A DNA stretch of 64,000 nt, taken from positions 773,380 to 837,379 of the forward strand of contig CP072533.1 in NCBI GenBank assembly GCA_021730205.1, given 5' to 3'. This DNA is from Candidatus Ruthia sp. Cpac_8_S14 (GTDB lineage Bacteria > Pseudomonadota > Gammaproteobacteria > PS1 > Pseudothioglobaceae). This document shows, piece after piece, positions 1-9,254 of this stretch. Position numbers and translations under genes: made by a program. The number at the start of each line of letters is the position of its first letter. Position 1 is the stretch's first letter. The notes below the pieces were generated by a model. That model saw only the letters and a list, made by a program, of their open reading frames with translations. It ran no database searches and was not told the DNA's origin.

Positions 1-39
1 CCATATCCTGATGTTCGAAATCAATTAATATTTTATCTA

Positions 40-628
40 CTATGGCTTCACACTCATGTCTGCATGAAGGCGATTGTCATAAAGGATCTTTAGTAGTAAA
101 TCATCCAAATCTCTTAATAAATCTAGTACACTTTTGTCATTTTGCAATGGAAGGGCTAAAACCCCATTTGGAAGTTCCATTGCTTACGTTAATTCTTCAA
201 CAACAAAAGTAGGCAATAAACCATAGTGTATTGCATGATCAACAGAAATAATAACCAGTGCATTAGTTAATTCGGATTTCTAAATTTAACAAACAATTAC
301 TCTGAGTATCGAGATTTTTGATGTTGATATAACGATTAATCGCCGATTTACAATGCGCTTTTTTGGTTAACAGTATTTTAAAATTAGGATTTTTATCATT
401 TTTATTAATAATCACTCTTGTAATTTTAGATAAATCTTGGAAATGGTCTTGGATAAGTGCTTCAGCAATATCAACTCGGTATCTAATTGGTTGTTGCCAA
501 CGTCTTAATTTTGTTTGTCTTAACTAATACTCGTTCTTAGATTGCCATGGTGCCAATAAGTCAGCACATACAATGTTTGAGTAAAAACAAACTAATAATA
601 TCCACACTCCACTCAAACGATATTTAAT
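40..628 (-). pseudogene. DUF2927 family secreted protein, pseudogene
   Basis: On the minus strand, fragments in two frames rebuild one secreted protein. A hydrophobic leader (LSGVWILLVCFYSN) is followed by RRWQQPIRYRVDIAEALIQ and, in a second frame, by EELT-stop-AMELPN and LDDLLLKILYDNRLHADM. The last two blocks match the C-terminal pattern of DUF2927 proteins (EELTQALGLPND, then LD-LLL-LYDPRL-GM). In-frame stops at about 524-526 and 184-186 and a frameshift near 265-280 show that the gene is dead. It starts where the HlyD-type gene stops, so it was probably the last gene of the type I secretion operon. The function of DUF2927 is not known to me. Confidence 0.6.
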
Positions 629-1797
629 TACTTCTCGTTAAGAGCGCCACTAAAGCCACGACTAATTGGCTTGGTTAAATAAGTGAATAAAGAACGCCTT
701 CCGACTTTAACATCAATCGTGCCTGACATGCCTAATTTGACATTAATCGCCTTGGATTTGACATTATCTTCATGCTCTGGCCCTTCAATTTTAACATTTA
801 CTTGATAAAAAGTCGTTTGTCTTCCAGAAGAGTCTTTATCTAACAAAGTGTCCGAACTGATGTAATTTAGTGTGCCTTTTAAACCACCAAAAATAGTATA
901 ATCAAATGCATCAAGTTTAATCACCACTGGCATGCCCAATTTTAGTCTACCAATATCAACAGGATTAATTTTTGCTTCTAAAATAACACCACCTTGAGAA
1001 GGGGATATTTCCATCAATTGCTCTCCAGCACGTAAAACACCACCAACAGTGGTTACTTTTAGCTCTTTAACAATACCTGATACAGGTGAATAAATATCAG
1101 TATATTCTAAGACACTTTTTTGTTTTTTAAGTTTATATAGATTTTTAGCCAACTCACCCTCCAACTTTTCAATTTCGGCACTGATTCTTCCGTAATATTT
1201 ATTTTTAGTATCTACCAATTTACGCTTAAAGTCTAATACTTTCTGTTTAGCTCTTAAAACTTCTAACTGACTAACATCACCTGTTCTTTCTAAACTTTGA
1301 GTAATTTCCCACTCCTCAGTACTCATTGCAAGACTTTCCTCCAGCATGGACACCTTTTGATTTAAAGAGCGCTTCTTTTGAACATACAAAGCTTTTTGTG
1401 TACTCATAAAATGAGGATAATCTTGGGTTAATTCATCAAATACAATGGGGTTTTCTAAAATTTCTGCATTGGCTCTTGCCAATGCAGACTTCAAATATGC
1501 TACTTGAGACCTTACCTCGTAATAACTCGCCTGTGCACGATCTTTTTCAAGCGTTGCTAGAAGTTGCCTCTGCTTAACGTGCTCACCCTCGCTAACTAAT
1601 AATTTAGATAAAACACCGCCATCAACCACTTGAATAATTTGGCTACTGTTATTAGCAACCACTTTACCTTGACAACGAACTGTTTCATCAATATCAAATA
1701 ATGATGCCCATAGTATAAAAGCAATGAAGCCGCCTAATAAAACATAAATAATCGAAAATGAATGCTCAATTTTTGACAAAATTTTCTCTAAATTCAT
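628..1797 (-). CDS. HlyD-family type I secretion periplasmic adaptor
   Basis: This 389-residue membrane-fusion protein would bridge the inner-membrane ABC exporter and the TolC-type outer-membrane channel. A single N-terminal membrane segment (about residues 15-32, IIYVLLGGFIAFILW) is followed by a short lipoyl/biotinyl-like half (GKVVANNSSQIIQVVDGG), a long coiled-coil hairpin (about 95-240) and the second half-motif (YSPVSGIVKELKV), then a C-terminal beta-barrel region with GQ-like GMPVVIKLDAF. This order is typical of HlyD/LapC. The start overlaps the ABC transporter stop by 4 bp (ATGA), so the two are translationally coupled. The length is normal and no lesion is visible. The likely cargo is the giant repeat protein at 9255-16943. 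Confidence 0.9.
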   Translation of the reverse strand: MNLEKILSKIEHSFSIIYVLLGGFIAFILWASLFDIDETVRCQGKVVANNSSQIIQVVDGGVLSKLLVSEGEHVKQRQLLATLEKDRAQASYYEVRSQVAYLKSALARANAEILENPIVFDELTQDYPHFMSTQKALYVQKKRSLNQKVSMLEESLAMSTEEWEITQSLERTGDVSQLEVLRAKQKVLDFKRKLVDTKNKYYGRISAEIEKLEGELAKNLYKLKKQKSVLEYTDIYSPVSGIVKELKVTTVGGVLRAGEQLMEISPSQGGVILEAKINPVDIGRLKLGMPVVIKLDAFDYTIFGGLKGTLNYISSDTLLDKDSSGRQTTFYQVNVKIEGPEHEDNVKSKAINVKLGMSGTIDVKVGRRSLFTYLTKPISRGFSGALNEK

Positions 1798-3887
1798 GAC
1801 TTGGCCTCTTGTACTTTACCAGAAAGTTGTGCAATTACACCAACCTTTGGTCCATCCATCACTATTTGGTTTTTATTAACAACAATTAAACGGTCAACCA
1901 ATTCTATCATTTCCATTTTATGTGTTACCAACACCAACGTATCTTCTGCCTTTATTGTTTTCTTAAACATGTTGATTAACAACGCTTCTAAGTTACGATC
2001 AACAGATGCAGTTGGTTCGTCTAATAACCATATTTTTGGTGCTCGTAAAACTACCCGAGTTAAATTAAGTAATTGCTTTTGCCCACCAGACAAACCTAAC
2101 CCACCTTCAGATATTTCTTGTTCTAGCCCTTTTTCAGTAGTAGAGATAACACTATTTAATAAGCCTGTTAATTTAGATACTTCCAAAATTTTATCATCAC
2201 CCGGATCGAGCAAACCTAAAATTAAATTTTCTCTAAGTGTGCCTTTGAATAGTCGCCCTTCTTGTTGTAAAAAACCAATTCTTTCAGCTAGAACAGGTTT
2301 TGAAATATGGGCCAAATCAATATCATCTAATAAAATCTGACCAACATTGGGCTTATACATACCACTTAACAAACGTAATAATGATGTTTTCCCAGAGCCA
2401 ATAGGTCCTAAAACACCAATTTTTTCACCTGGGTTGATTTTCATTTCTGGCAAAGTTAAAGCCACCTTTTCGCCATAATTTATTTGTGTTTTTGCTTCAA
2501 CACAAAATTCACCACATATATTTTCAGGCACAATAGGCAAGTCTATACCATCATGGTCACATTTTAAATCCCAAATCACATCTAATGATCTAACTGCTGA
2601 CTCAGTATTTGCCCATTGAACTAGGTGAGATGGAATTTGTGCAACAGGTGCCAAAATTCGACCTGACAAAATAGAGCAAGCAATTAATCCACCCATGGTC
2701 AAACCTCCACCACTAATCAATAACGCACCTGATGCTATCATCAGCACAAACGAAGATTGTTGAAAAAATGCTACCATATACTGAGATTGGTCAGTCATTC
2801 GCTTCATCTCTAAATCATAACCACGGCCTTCGTCAGTGATATTCATCCAATTAGAAAGCATGCGCCAACCACCTTGGCCCGATTTGATCGTTTCAGCCCC
2901 TTCAATTGACTCCACTAATAAACCCACTTTAAGATTAACAGATTCATTAATACTATCTGCTAGCATTTTTATTTTCTTATGGAAATATAATCCTGTTAAA
3001 GTTGCTATAAAAAAAAATATCATAGGTACCAAGACCAAATAACCACCAATAGCGGCGATTAATAAAACATAGAACAGCACAAATGGAACGTCAACCACCA
3101 GATAAGTCGTAATGGCAGATAAAAAACTACGTACTGACTCATAACCTCGCATTTGCGAAGCCAAACTACCCACACTTCTTGGCAATTGATCCATTCGTAA
3201 TGCCAAAAACCGTTTGTATACATCTCTAGATAGGCGTCTATCTATATTATCAATTAACTTTTCGTACAGCCCTGCACGCACTAACTTAGCAATAAAATCT
3301 AATACAATTATTGCTAATACGCCTATTGTCAACACCAATAAAGTTTGTTGAGCGCCTGTTGGCACAACGCGGTCATAAATCTGCATAGAATAAAAAGCAC
3401 TAACCACAGCCACAATATTAATCAAAATTCCTGCTAAAGAAGCGTCAATTAGCCATCTCTTATGGGTAATTAATTCAGTTTTAACCATTTGAAAGATTCG
3501 ACTATTACCTGCATCGAATTTTTTCTTCATTTTTATGGCAAAAATTTCATACTCATCCAAATCATCAAGTATTACTTCTAACCAAGTATTCTTCTCTTTA
3601 GAGAACCATTCTGCCACCCATTCGCCTTTGGTATTAAAACTTTTAAGAATGCCCCATTGCTGAAATTCATCAAAAATCAATAAAGGCAACAAAGAGGGGT
3701 CATTAATAGATTTTAATGCTTTAGGATTAGGAATTAATAATGCATGGCATATATTATGCAACATTACCAATTTTTCAATTAAGCCATTACATTCATCCTC
3801 AATAACCTGTTGTAATTCTAATGCATCAAAACGAGACCTTTGCAACTGCGATAAACGCTGCAAACTAAATAATAAACTTTGCTCCAT
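1794..3887 (-). CDS. LapB-type type I secretion ABC transporter (permease/ATPase)
   Basis: This 697-residue exporter energises type I secretion. Residues 1-130 resemble a degenerate C39-peptidase-like domain without an obvious catalytic Cys, as in LapB/HlyB exporters that do not cleave their cargo. A six-helix ABC membrane domain follows (about 145-430), then a nucleotide-binding domain with Walker A GPIGSGKTSL, signature LSGGQKQ, Walker B IWLLDEPTA and the H-loop VTHK. It is coupled by a 4-bp overlap to the HlyD-type gene downstream, and the tolC-type gene lies about 580 bp upstream on the same strand. All catalytic motifs are intact, so the system looks functional. Confidence 0.92.
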   Translation of the reverse strand: MEQSLLFSLQRLSQLQRSRFDALELQQVIEDECNGLIEKLVMLHNICHALLIPNPKALKSINDPSLLPLLIFDEFQQWGILKSFNTKGEWVAEWFSKEKNTWLEVILDDLDEYEIFAIKMKKKFDAGNSRIFQMVKTELITHKRWLIDASLAGILINIVAVVSAFYSMQIYDRVVPTGAQQTLLVLTIGVLAIIVLDFIAKLVRAGLYEKLIDNIDRRLSRDVYKRFLALRMDQLPRSVGSLASQMRGYESVRSFLSAITTYLVVDVPFVLFYVLLIAAIGGYLVLVPMIFFFIATLTGLYFHKKIKMLADSINESVNLKVGLLVESIEGAETIKSGQGGWRMLSNWMNITDEGRGYDLEMKRMTDQSQYMVAFFQQSSFVLMIASGALLISGGGLTMGGLIACSILSGRILAPVAQIPSHLVQWANTESAVRSLDVIWDLKCDHDGIDLPIVPENICGEFCVEAKTQINYGEKVALTLPEMKINPGEKIGVLGPIGSGKTSLLRLLSGMYKPNVGQILLDDIDLAHISKPVLAERIGFLQQEGRLFKGTLRENLILGLLDPGDDKILEVSKLTGLLNSVISTTEKGLEQEISEGGLGLSGGQKQLLNLTRVVLRAPKIWLLDEPTASVDRNLEALLINMFKKTIKAEDTLVLVTHKMEMIELVDRLIVVNKNQIVMDGPKVGVIAQLSGKVQEAKS

Positions 3888-4201
3888 ATATGTACTATTA
3901 AAGGTTACTTAGAAAATTTAGAAGTAATTTTTTTCACTGCTTGATTTCAATTGATTATTTTGGTTTGGCCAAATTTTACCAAAAGAGCGCCCTGAAAGTA
4001 TCGTGACAATTACACCCGACACTAAAATATATTTAACTAAATTATAACGCTGTAACACTCGTTAGTATATTTTTTTCACTTTACATTCACTTCAAAAAAA
4101 TATTAATACTGCTTGCTTTCTACGTCATATAATCTTTTTAGTAGACTGTCTGTTGTTAAGAAGACTCTTTGTATTTAATTTGATTTTAAATATTTTTTTC
4201 A
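3888..4201. other. Gap between tolC-type and ABC transporter genes
   Basis: These roughly 310 bp lie between the last codon of the tolC-tail reading frame and the start of the ABC transporter. I see no coding similarity on either strand. The sequence is very AT-rich with long T runs. Any promoter for the lapB-hlyD pair should lie here, but I cannot single out a convincing -35/-10 pair. Confidence 0.4.
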
Positions 4202-4467
4202 TTAAGGTTTTTTTTGATCTTCTTCCTCTTTCTTAAACGTTGTGTATTTTGTCTTGAACACTTTTAACATTTTTAAATTCAAAAATTTTATTAAGATGTT
4301 GATACTGAGAGTTAACATTATTTTTGCTCCATACATTTTTTTACCTAAAGCATTAGATATGGCTTTAACTGCTCCATTTTGTTTTCTTCCTGTAATTAAC
4401 GCTTTTTTCTTTTGATTAGTTTTTGAATGGCATTGCTTTGTTTTTTTATCCTGTTCTTGATTAATAC
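4202..4467 (-). pseudogene. Out-of-frame basic tail downstream of the TolC-type gene
   Basis: Directly after the TolC-type stop, the -1 frame stays open for about 88 codons, to a TAA at 4202-4204. It encodes a very lysine-rich sequence (KKTKQCHSKTNQKKKALITG, later KKEEEDQKKP). It has no good start codon of its own. It joins the TolC frame if the A7 run at 4476-4482 (minus strand) is read as A8, so it may be the lost C-terminal tail of that protein. It could equally be a chance open frame in AT-rich DNA. No function is proposed. Confidence 0.35.
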
Positions 4468-6072
4468 TTATCTGCTTTTTTTGCGTAATGTACCCTCTAC
4501 CGGAGCCGTCTTTGTTGTCTTTTTTTGAACAACAATTTTAGTTAATTTTTCACGACTGGGCTTTTCTTCTTCATCAAAAAGTTCTACAAATGTTACGAAA
4601 TCTCTTTTCTTTAAAGAGGATTTAAAGTTTTGGATGCTATCAATATCAAAATACCAGATAATTTTTTCTACCGGCTTTTCATCAGGTATAACAAAATTTA
4701 GCATTTTATCAATGTCACTTTGCTCTTCTTTAGGGCTCATTGTTGGATGCCACAATATCTTATCTGTTCGATTAAATGTTAAACTTTCATTAAAACTTGT
4801 CACAACAGCGCCAATATCTTCAACATAGACAAAAATACGCCAATTGGCTAGTATTATCTCGCCGTAAACACTAGCCAATTGAGATTCCAATTGAGAAACT
4901 TCACGAATGGAGTTCATAACATCTTGCCATGTTTTTCTACCTGCCAAGAATTGTCGATAATAGGATTTCCGTACTTTTTCTGTATTGGCTAGTGATGACT
5001 CAAGCAATGTTTTTTGTTTTTTCAAAGAGATGGAAGACATCCAATCTAGCTCAATTTGCTGCGCGACTTTATTTTCTTCGTCTTTAATTTTTGCTTGTAG
5101 AGACTGATAGCGACTCTTAATTTGTCTAATTTGTGAAAAATTAGACAAACCTGCGCCAAAACTACTGTTAAGTTCAATAAAAACGCGATTCTCAGTCTTG
5201 GCACCCTTATCAGTAAAGCTACCCCACTGGCGTTCTAATTTAAGATTAACATCTGGATAAAGTTTGGCATGAGTTTGATCCAGTTCAGCCTCGATCACTA
5301 AGCTTTCCGCTCTAATTTGCTTAATTCTAGGATTAGTTAATAATGCCCTTTTGCTTAATTTGGCTTGACTAGTTTCAAACTTAACAATGCTAAAGTCTCT
5401 AATCAAATCTTTTGGATCTAGCGAAGTGCCCAATAGCTCTTCCAAATTAAGCAGACTATTTTCATGTTGAATAATAGCCGAATTAAGGCCAGCTTCTGCC
5501 TGAGTTGAGCGTGAATTTGCCAAATTTAAATCACTACTAGAAGACAACCCTTGTTTAATACGACGCCTTAGACGGGCGCGCAATATATCATGCTCCTCTT
5601 GACTCTTACTATACGACTTTTTTTTTAAATAACTGTCATACCATTTACTATAAGCATTGATTACTTTTAAAGCCAAATCTTGCTGTGCGGCCTTAGTTGA
5701 TGCCTGAGCTGATAAAAGCTGAGCTCTTGATTTTGCCAAACCTGCATCAATAGATCCGCCCGCCCAAAGTGGTTGCGTTAAACTGATAACTGAAACACGA
5801 CTATCACTATTTTTATAACTAAGGTCTGTACTAGAACTGTCAACTTGACTTACTGAAAACCTAGGGGTTGGAAAATATTGCCATTTAGCACTGGTAATCT
5901 CATTTTTAGCAGCCTCCTCTAAGAAAACATTACTTTTAATAGAAGGGTGGTAGGTAATTGCCTTATTAATTAAATTAGATAAATTAAACTCACCTTTTGA
6001 TTGCTCTTGTGCGCTCGCACTATCAAGAAAGAGATCAAAAAATAATAATAATACAACCGTTCTTTTAATCAT
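4468..6072 (-). CDS. TolC-family outer-membrane efflux protein for type I secretion
   Basis: This outer-membrane channel subunit completes the type I secretion system. The reading frame opens at a GTG at 6090, but the ATG at 6072 begins a clean signal peptide (MIKRTVVLLLFFDLFLDSASAQ is split here as MIKRTVVLLL then FFDLFLDSASAQ) and is preferred. Two long helical OEP repeats (about 40-230 and 245-430) contain typical motifs such as SLTQPLWAGG and LAGRKTWQDVMNSIREV. After about residue 430 comes an unusual charged extension of roughly 100 residues that ends at RKKSR, next to the A7 run that may have cut it short. It lies 3 bp and in the same frame downstream of the decayed adhesin copy, so the two formed one transcription unit. 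Confidence 0.85.
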   Translation of the reverse strand: MIKRTVVLLLFFDLFLDSASAQEQSKGEFNLSNLINKAITYHPSIKSNVFLEEAAKNEITSAKWQYFPTPRFSVSQVDSSSTDLSYKNSDSRVSVISLTQPLWAGGSIDAGLAKSRAQLLSAQASTKAAQQDLALKVINAYSKWYDSYLKKKSYSKSQEEHDILRARLRRRIKQGLSSSSDLNLANSRSTQAEAGLNSAIIQHENSLLNLEELLGTSLDPKDLIRDFSIVKFETSQAKLSKRALLTNPRIKQIRAESLVIEAELDQTHAKLYPDVNLKLERQWGSFTDKGAKTENRVFIELNSSFGAGLSNFSQIRQIKSRYQSLQAKIKDEENKVAQQIELDWMSSISLKKQKTLLESSLANTEKVRKSYYRQFLAGRKTWQDVMNSIREVSQLESQLASVYGEIILANWRIFVYVEDIGAVVTSFNESLTFNRTDKILWHPTMSPKEEQSDIDKMLNFVIPDEKPVEKIIWYFDIDSIQNFKSSLKKRDFVTFVELFDEEEKPSREKLTKIVVQKKTTKTAPVEGTLRKKSR

Positions 6073-6093
6073 TTCCAAGTCTACAAACACAAT

Positions 6094-7470
6094 TTAAGTT
6101 ATTCTCGTAATATAACCCTCATCAGTGCTTCCAGAGCTAGAATAAGCAGTGTCATCGCTAATGTTGATATTGTCAATTTGAGATTCAAAACCGCTAATAA
6201 AATTATTAGCTACACCTGCATTCTCGTCTTGTTCATCTGATTTTTTCGCACCTGCAATTAGATCATTTGCTACATTTTGATTTAATTTACCATTAACTAA
6301 TTCGTTCAACACTTGGTTAATAAATTTAGGAATTGTAAGATCACCATTTTTATCCCTTGTTTCCATACCAGAAATAGCTGTCAAAGCATAACCTAATGCT
6401 TGCTCATCCTCAATTACATCAATATTGGTAAACTTATCGTCTTTTTTAGTATTAACCAGTGCAGGCCTGGTGGTAATAATATCGTCATTCAAACCAAATG
6501 CTATGGCAATATTCCCATTATCAGTGCTAATTTGAGCAGACGTAAAATCTGATAAACCAGTGTCTACATTATTACTATCTTGAAATAATTGACGTGTGGC
6601 TATTTCAGTTAACATATTGAGATTAATAGTTATGTTATTACTATTTGAGTTAGCAATGGCGCGCAAATCTACGCTTAAATCTTTGTTTTGACTGTACCCT
6701 TCATCTAAATAATCTACGCCTGTTCTTGTATTTTTCAAGTGAATAAGAATATTACCCGTATAGGCTTCATTGACTTTTATCGTAAACGAGCCATCGTCTT
6801 TAAAATTAATTGTTGTTTTTAATATCTCTCCATTCTTATCATAAACCTCAATTGTATAGCTACTCACATCAAAAACTTGTCCTGGATTAATACTACCTAG
6901 AATGGTAAATATAGTTGGATCGCCACCAGAGGTAAAACTAGAACCGCCGCCTGCCAGTCCAAGCGCACCTAGGGCACCCGCACCCAAAGTCGATAATGAC
7001 CACGAAGAGTCTAGACTCACGTGCGATTGACCTAAAAATTGCAACAACGCGTTATCACCAGAGGCTATTTCTTGAAGCACGGACTTATCATCATAAATAT
7101 AAACAATCTCAGTATCATCGGCCAAAACCATAGATTAATTGCCAACAATATGACGCAACACCCTTACCCTTGAAGCAGACAAAGAAACCACACAACTCAA
7201 ATCAATACAGGCTGAAAAATAACCATCAAAAACAACCGTGGTAGAGTCATCTAATAATAAAGTTAAATCATCGCCTACCTTCTTGGCAATAACATCAAGA
7301 TCCATATCTATTGTTATTTTGTTGAAAAATAATTTAATAAGCTTCACCGTGCTTAACCTGAATATACTTGTCTTGAGTCTGATTAACAACAATATTTTTC
7401 TGCTTTAGGGCGCCAGAATTAATTGCTTGTTGTGCTTTATTGTTGTTTATTTTCCACCACATTTCCTTAT
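6094..7470 (-). pseudogene. Truncated N-terminal paralogue of the giant adhesin, interrupted
   Basis: This gene copies only the first 430 or so residues of the giant repeat protein at 9255-16943. Matching blocks in order are KVGDDLTLLLDDSTTVVFDG (giant: KVGDDLEVLLSNDTTVVFDG), a Gly-rich linker (GALGALGLAGGGSS), a regulatory-type beta domain, and IAFGLNDDIITTRP with an SG-MET/VDSDKNGD block. A TAA at 7135-7137 splits it in frame, and upstream the frame is broken again: QKNIVVNQTQDKYIQVKHG is in a different frame, with a stop after GEAY. The 346-codon part from ATG 7131 is open and could still be translated. It has no Ig repeats and no secretion C-terminus, and runs into the TolC-type gene. Confidence 0.75.
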
Positions 7471-7535
7471 AAAAACTTTGAATACTCCAACTTAGGAAAT
7501 ATTAATTTCATTAGAATTATGCACGCTAAACTTAG

Positions 7536-7679
7536 TATAATGCCAGATCCCGGCATTATACACAATCAAAAGTTTATTTTTCCCATAAATTGCCAAACTC
7601 AATAAGTCGTCTTTGATAGAAATGATTATTTACATGATATTGTAAATAACTTAGAGTGCCAAATTATATTAATAATTTG
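7536..7679. repeat. Cluster of three short perfect hairpins
   Basis: Three inverted repeats stand in 144 bp upstream of the decayed adhesin copy. TATAATGCC (7536-7544) pairs with GGCATTATA (7552-7560). TTATTTACA (7626-7634) pairs with TGTAAATAA (7641-7649). CAAATTAT (7660-7667) pairs with ATAATTTG (7672-7679). None is followed by a clear T-run terminator on either strand. They could be operator sites or parts of an old mobile repeat. The rest of 7470-7770 shows no gene. Confidence 0.5.
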
Positions 7680-7770
7680 ACTGCTAAATTTAACAAAAAA
7701 ATATCAATTTTATACATATATGTGCAAATTAAAGCCATAATTAATAAATGAGTATTACACCTCACATATA

Positions 7771-8040
7771 TCAATCGACACCTCTATTCTTTGTCATAAT
7801 TTTTTGGAAACGCCCTGTGAATGTTTTTAAGCCTTCTTGCTTTTCTGGTAAGAATTCACTATGGTTATAATGTTTAAAGTCAATGGCGCCCCGCCCGTAT
7901 AAGTAAACGGCCAGTTCAGATCTTGTGTGGTTTTTCGCACTTTTTCTAAAATAGCAAGTGTCGTTTTACTTAAAGGCATAACATGTTCTTTAGTCCGATT
8001 TCCCTTGCAATCTATAAAGAATAACTGTACAACGTTGAAA
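7771..8040 (-). pseudogene. Tyrosine recombinase (integrase) remnant
   Basis: One minus-strand frame reads CKGNRTKEHVMPLSKTTLAI followed by LEKVRKTTQ. This fits the segment of P4-type phage integrases around MK-R-H-VPLS-QALEIL. A second frame adds HYNHSEFLPEKQEGLKTFTG and stops at 7771, which could be the enzyme's tail. The catalytic R-H-R-Y residues are not all present, so this is an inactive scrap. A 90-codon frame covers part of it, but it mixes coding and non-coding sequence. It suggests that this island once arrived by site-specific integration. Confidence 0.5.
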
Positions 8041-8249
8041 ATCATAATCAAACCAGCAACAAGCCAAAAATTGTTTGGAACGCTGACCATCGCAAGCAAT
8101 AACTAATTTAATCGCATGAGAGCTAGCAGATCTACACTAGGAATGACACCAAAATTTTACCTCAAACGACGTCGTTTTAGTAGATACCTCAGAGGGAAAT
8201 AGACACCACAAACTAAGTCATAAGCATCCCTAGAAGTTTGGGTAAAAGT

Positions 8250-8616
8250 TAGACTGTATCCATCACCCCCCATCTTCTGGAATCAATGTCATAGATATCA
8301 CTGCAGTTCGTTTACAACTGAATGCAGGAGCAGTTGAAGACGCCAATAGCAATTCTCTAGAGGCTTATGATGCAGGCCGACGCCCCATTATCATTAAGTT
8401 TACAAAATTCTTCAAATTAGTAGTTTATTTAGCTCAAGTTCAGACCTAGAGTACTTTACTGTAGCAGGCAAAACCTTTGATGCAACAGCAACAATCAAAC
8501 TAGACAATAGTCATTACTTTGGTGATGGTGCAACCATTGTTGCCACCAATACAGTGAATGGTTTAGCGACTCAGTTTAAGATTATCTTAGGCACAGGAAG
8601 TAATTTTAAATTATAA
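8250..8616 (+). pseudogene. Fragment of an Ig-like repeat adhesin
   Basis: On the plus strand, opposite to the adhesin genes around it, the frame reads SSGINVIDITAVRLQLNAGA, then VEDANSNSLEAYDAG. This matches a repeat of the giant protein (PPFGFNAIDVTAVRLKIEKT) coded near 12.87 kb. Upstream, a run of six C residues breaks the frame just before SSG. Downstream, another frame gives YFTVAGKTFDATATIKLDNS and ends at TAA 8614-8616. Several frameshifts make it a relic of a second large surface protein or of an inverted duplicate piece. Confidence 0.55.
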
Positions 8617-8635
8617 TGATAATTTTAATTATTTA

Positions 8636-8926
8636 CTATATACGACTACGCCAATAATTTGGCTTTCTACTATTGTGCATAACCACTACGATAGAAATAA
8701 TATGATGATCCTTGCGATAAATCACGGAAAAGAAAACTTACTGAGTAAAAATCGATGGTAGTGTCGATTAAAACTTGGCCACGTATTAGGCAACTCTATA
8801 ATAGCTTTATAGCTAAGTTCTAACTCGTGTAAAATTCTCACCCAGTCCATCATCTTGGCTTTGGTACCATTTATAAGACGCTTTTATTTCAAGCGTAACA
8901 TCAGAGTGAAATATCAAACTAACCAC
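8636..8926 (-). pseudogene. RelE/ParE-type toxin, frameshifted
   Basis: Starting at a GTG inside the antitoxin end, the frame encodes VVSLIFHSDVTLEIKASYKW then YQSQDDGLGENF, typical of ParE/RelE toxins. A shift leads to LHELELSYKAIIELPNTWP, and a further shift to FSVIYRKDHHIISIVVVMHN, followed by SRKPNYWRSRI. Joined together, these cover a full-length toxin of about 95 residues. Two frameshifts mean that no intact toxin is made. It overlaps the antitoxin gene, as is usual for such pairs. Confidence 0.7.
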
Positions 8927-9077
8927 TTTGGGATTCGGCCAATTTTGCCCAAATTTCATCTATATTTTTATCCTGTTCTGACTCTAATAAAGAGATTAAA
9001 CAATGAGTCATTAGCGCTTTTTCACTTGAAGAAAGTGCACCAATATTTTCAACAATTTGCTTAAATACAACTGACAT
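8919..9077 (-). CDS. Addiction-module antitoxin, small
   Basis: This 52-residue open frame (MSVVFKQIVENIGALSSSEK ... EIWAKLAESQSG) resembles short antitoxins of the putative addiction module component family (TIGR02574-like), in which a helix with a LS-EKALL-like pattern precedes an EIW/E-A-R-R tail. It precedes and overlaps the broken ParE-type toxin gene. The antitoxin is intact, but with its toxin dead it is probably a leftover. It is too short for most gene callers. The family assignment rests on pattern and context. Confidence 0.55.
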   Translation of the reverse strand: MSVVFKQIVENIGALSSSEKALMTHCLISLLESEQDKNIDEIWAKLAESQSG

Positions 9078-9254
9078 GTAACCCCCAATATTTAAATATC
9101 TTTGACGAATTTTAACACATCAATATCAAGTCACTAATATAAGCAATGGTTATAAAAATTTCACAATAAAATTAGGCACTATCAATATTCCATTGTTACT
9201 ACAAAAGATAGGCTAGTCATTTATCAAACATCAATAATGAATGACTAAACAACA

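Noticed and set aside
7827-8099. 90-codon frame as a small membrane protein
   Set aside because: Its hydrophobic start and its middle come from different origins. Only the middle matches integrases, and the natural continuation lies in another frame.
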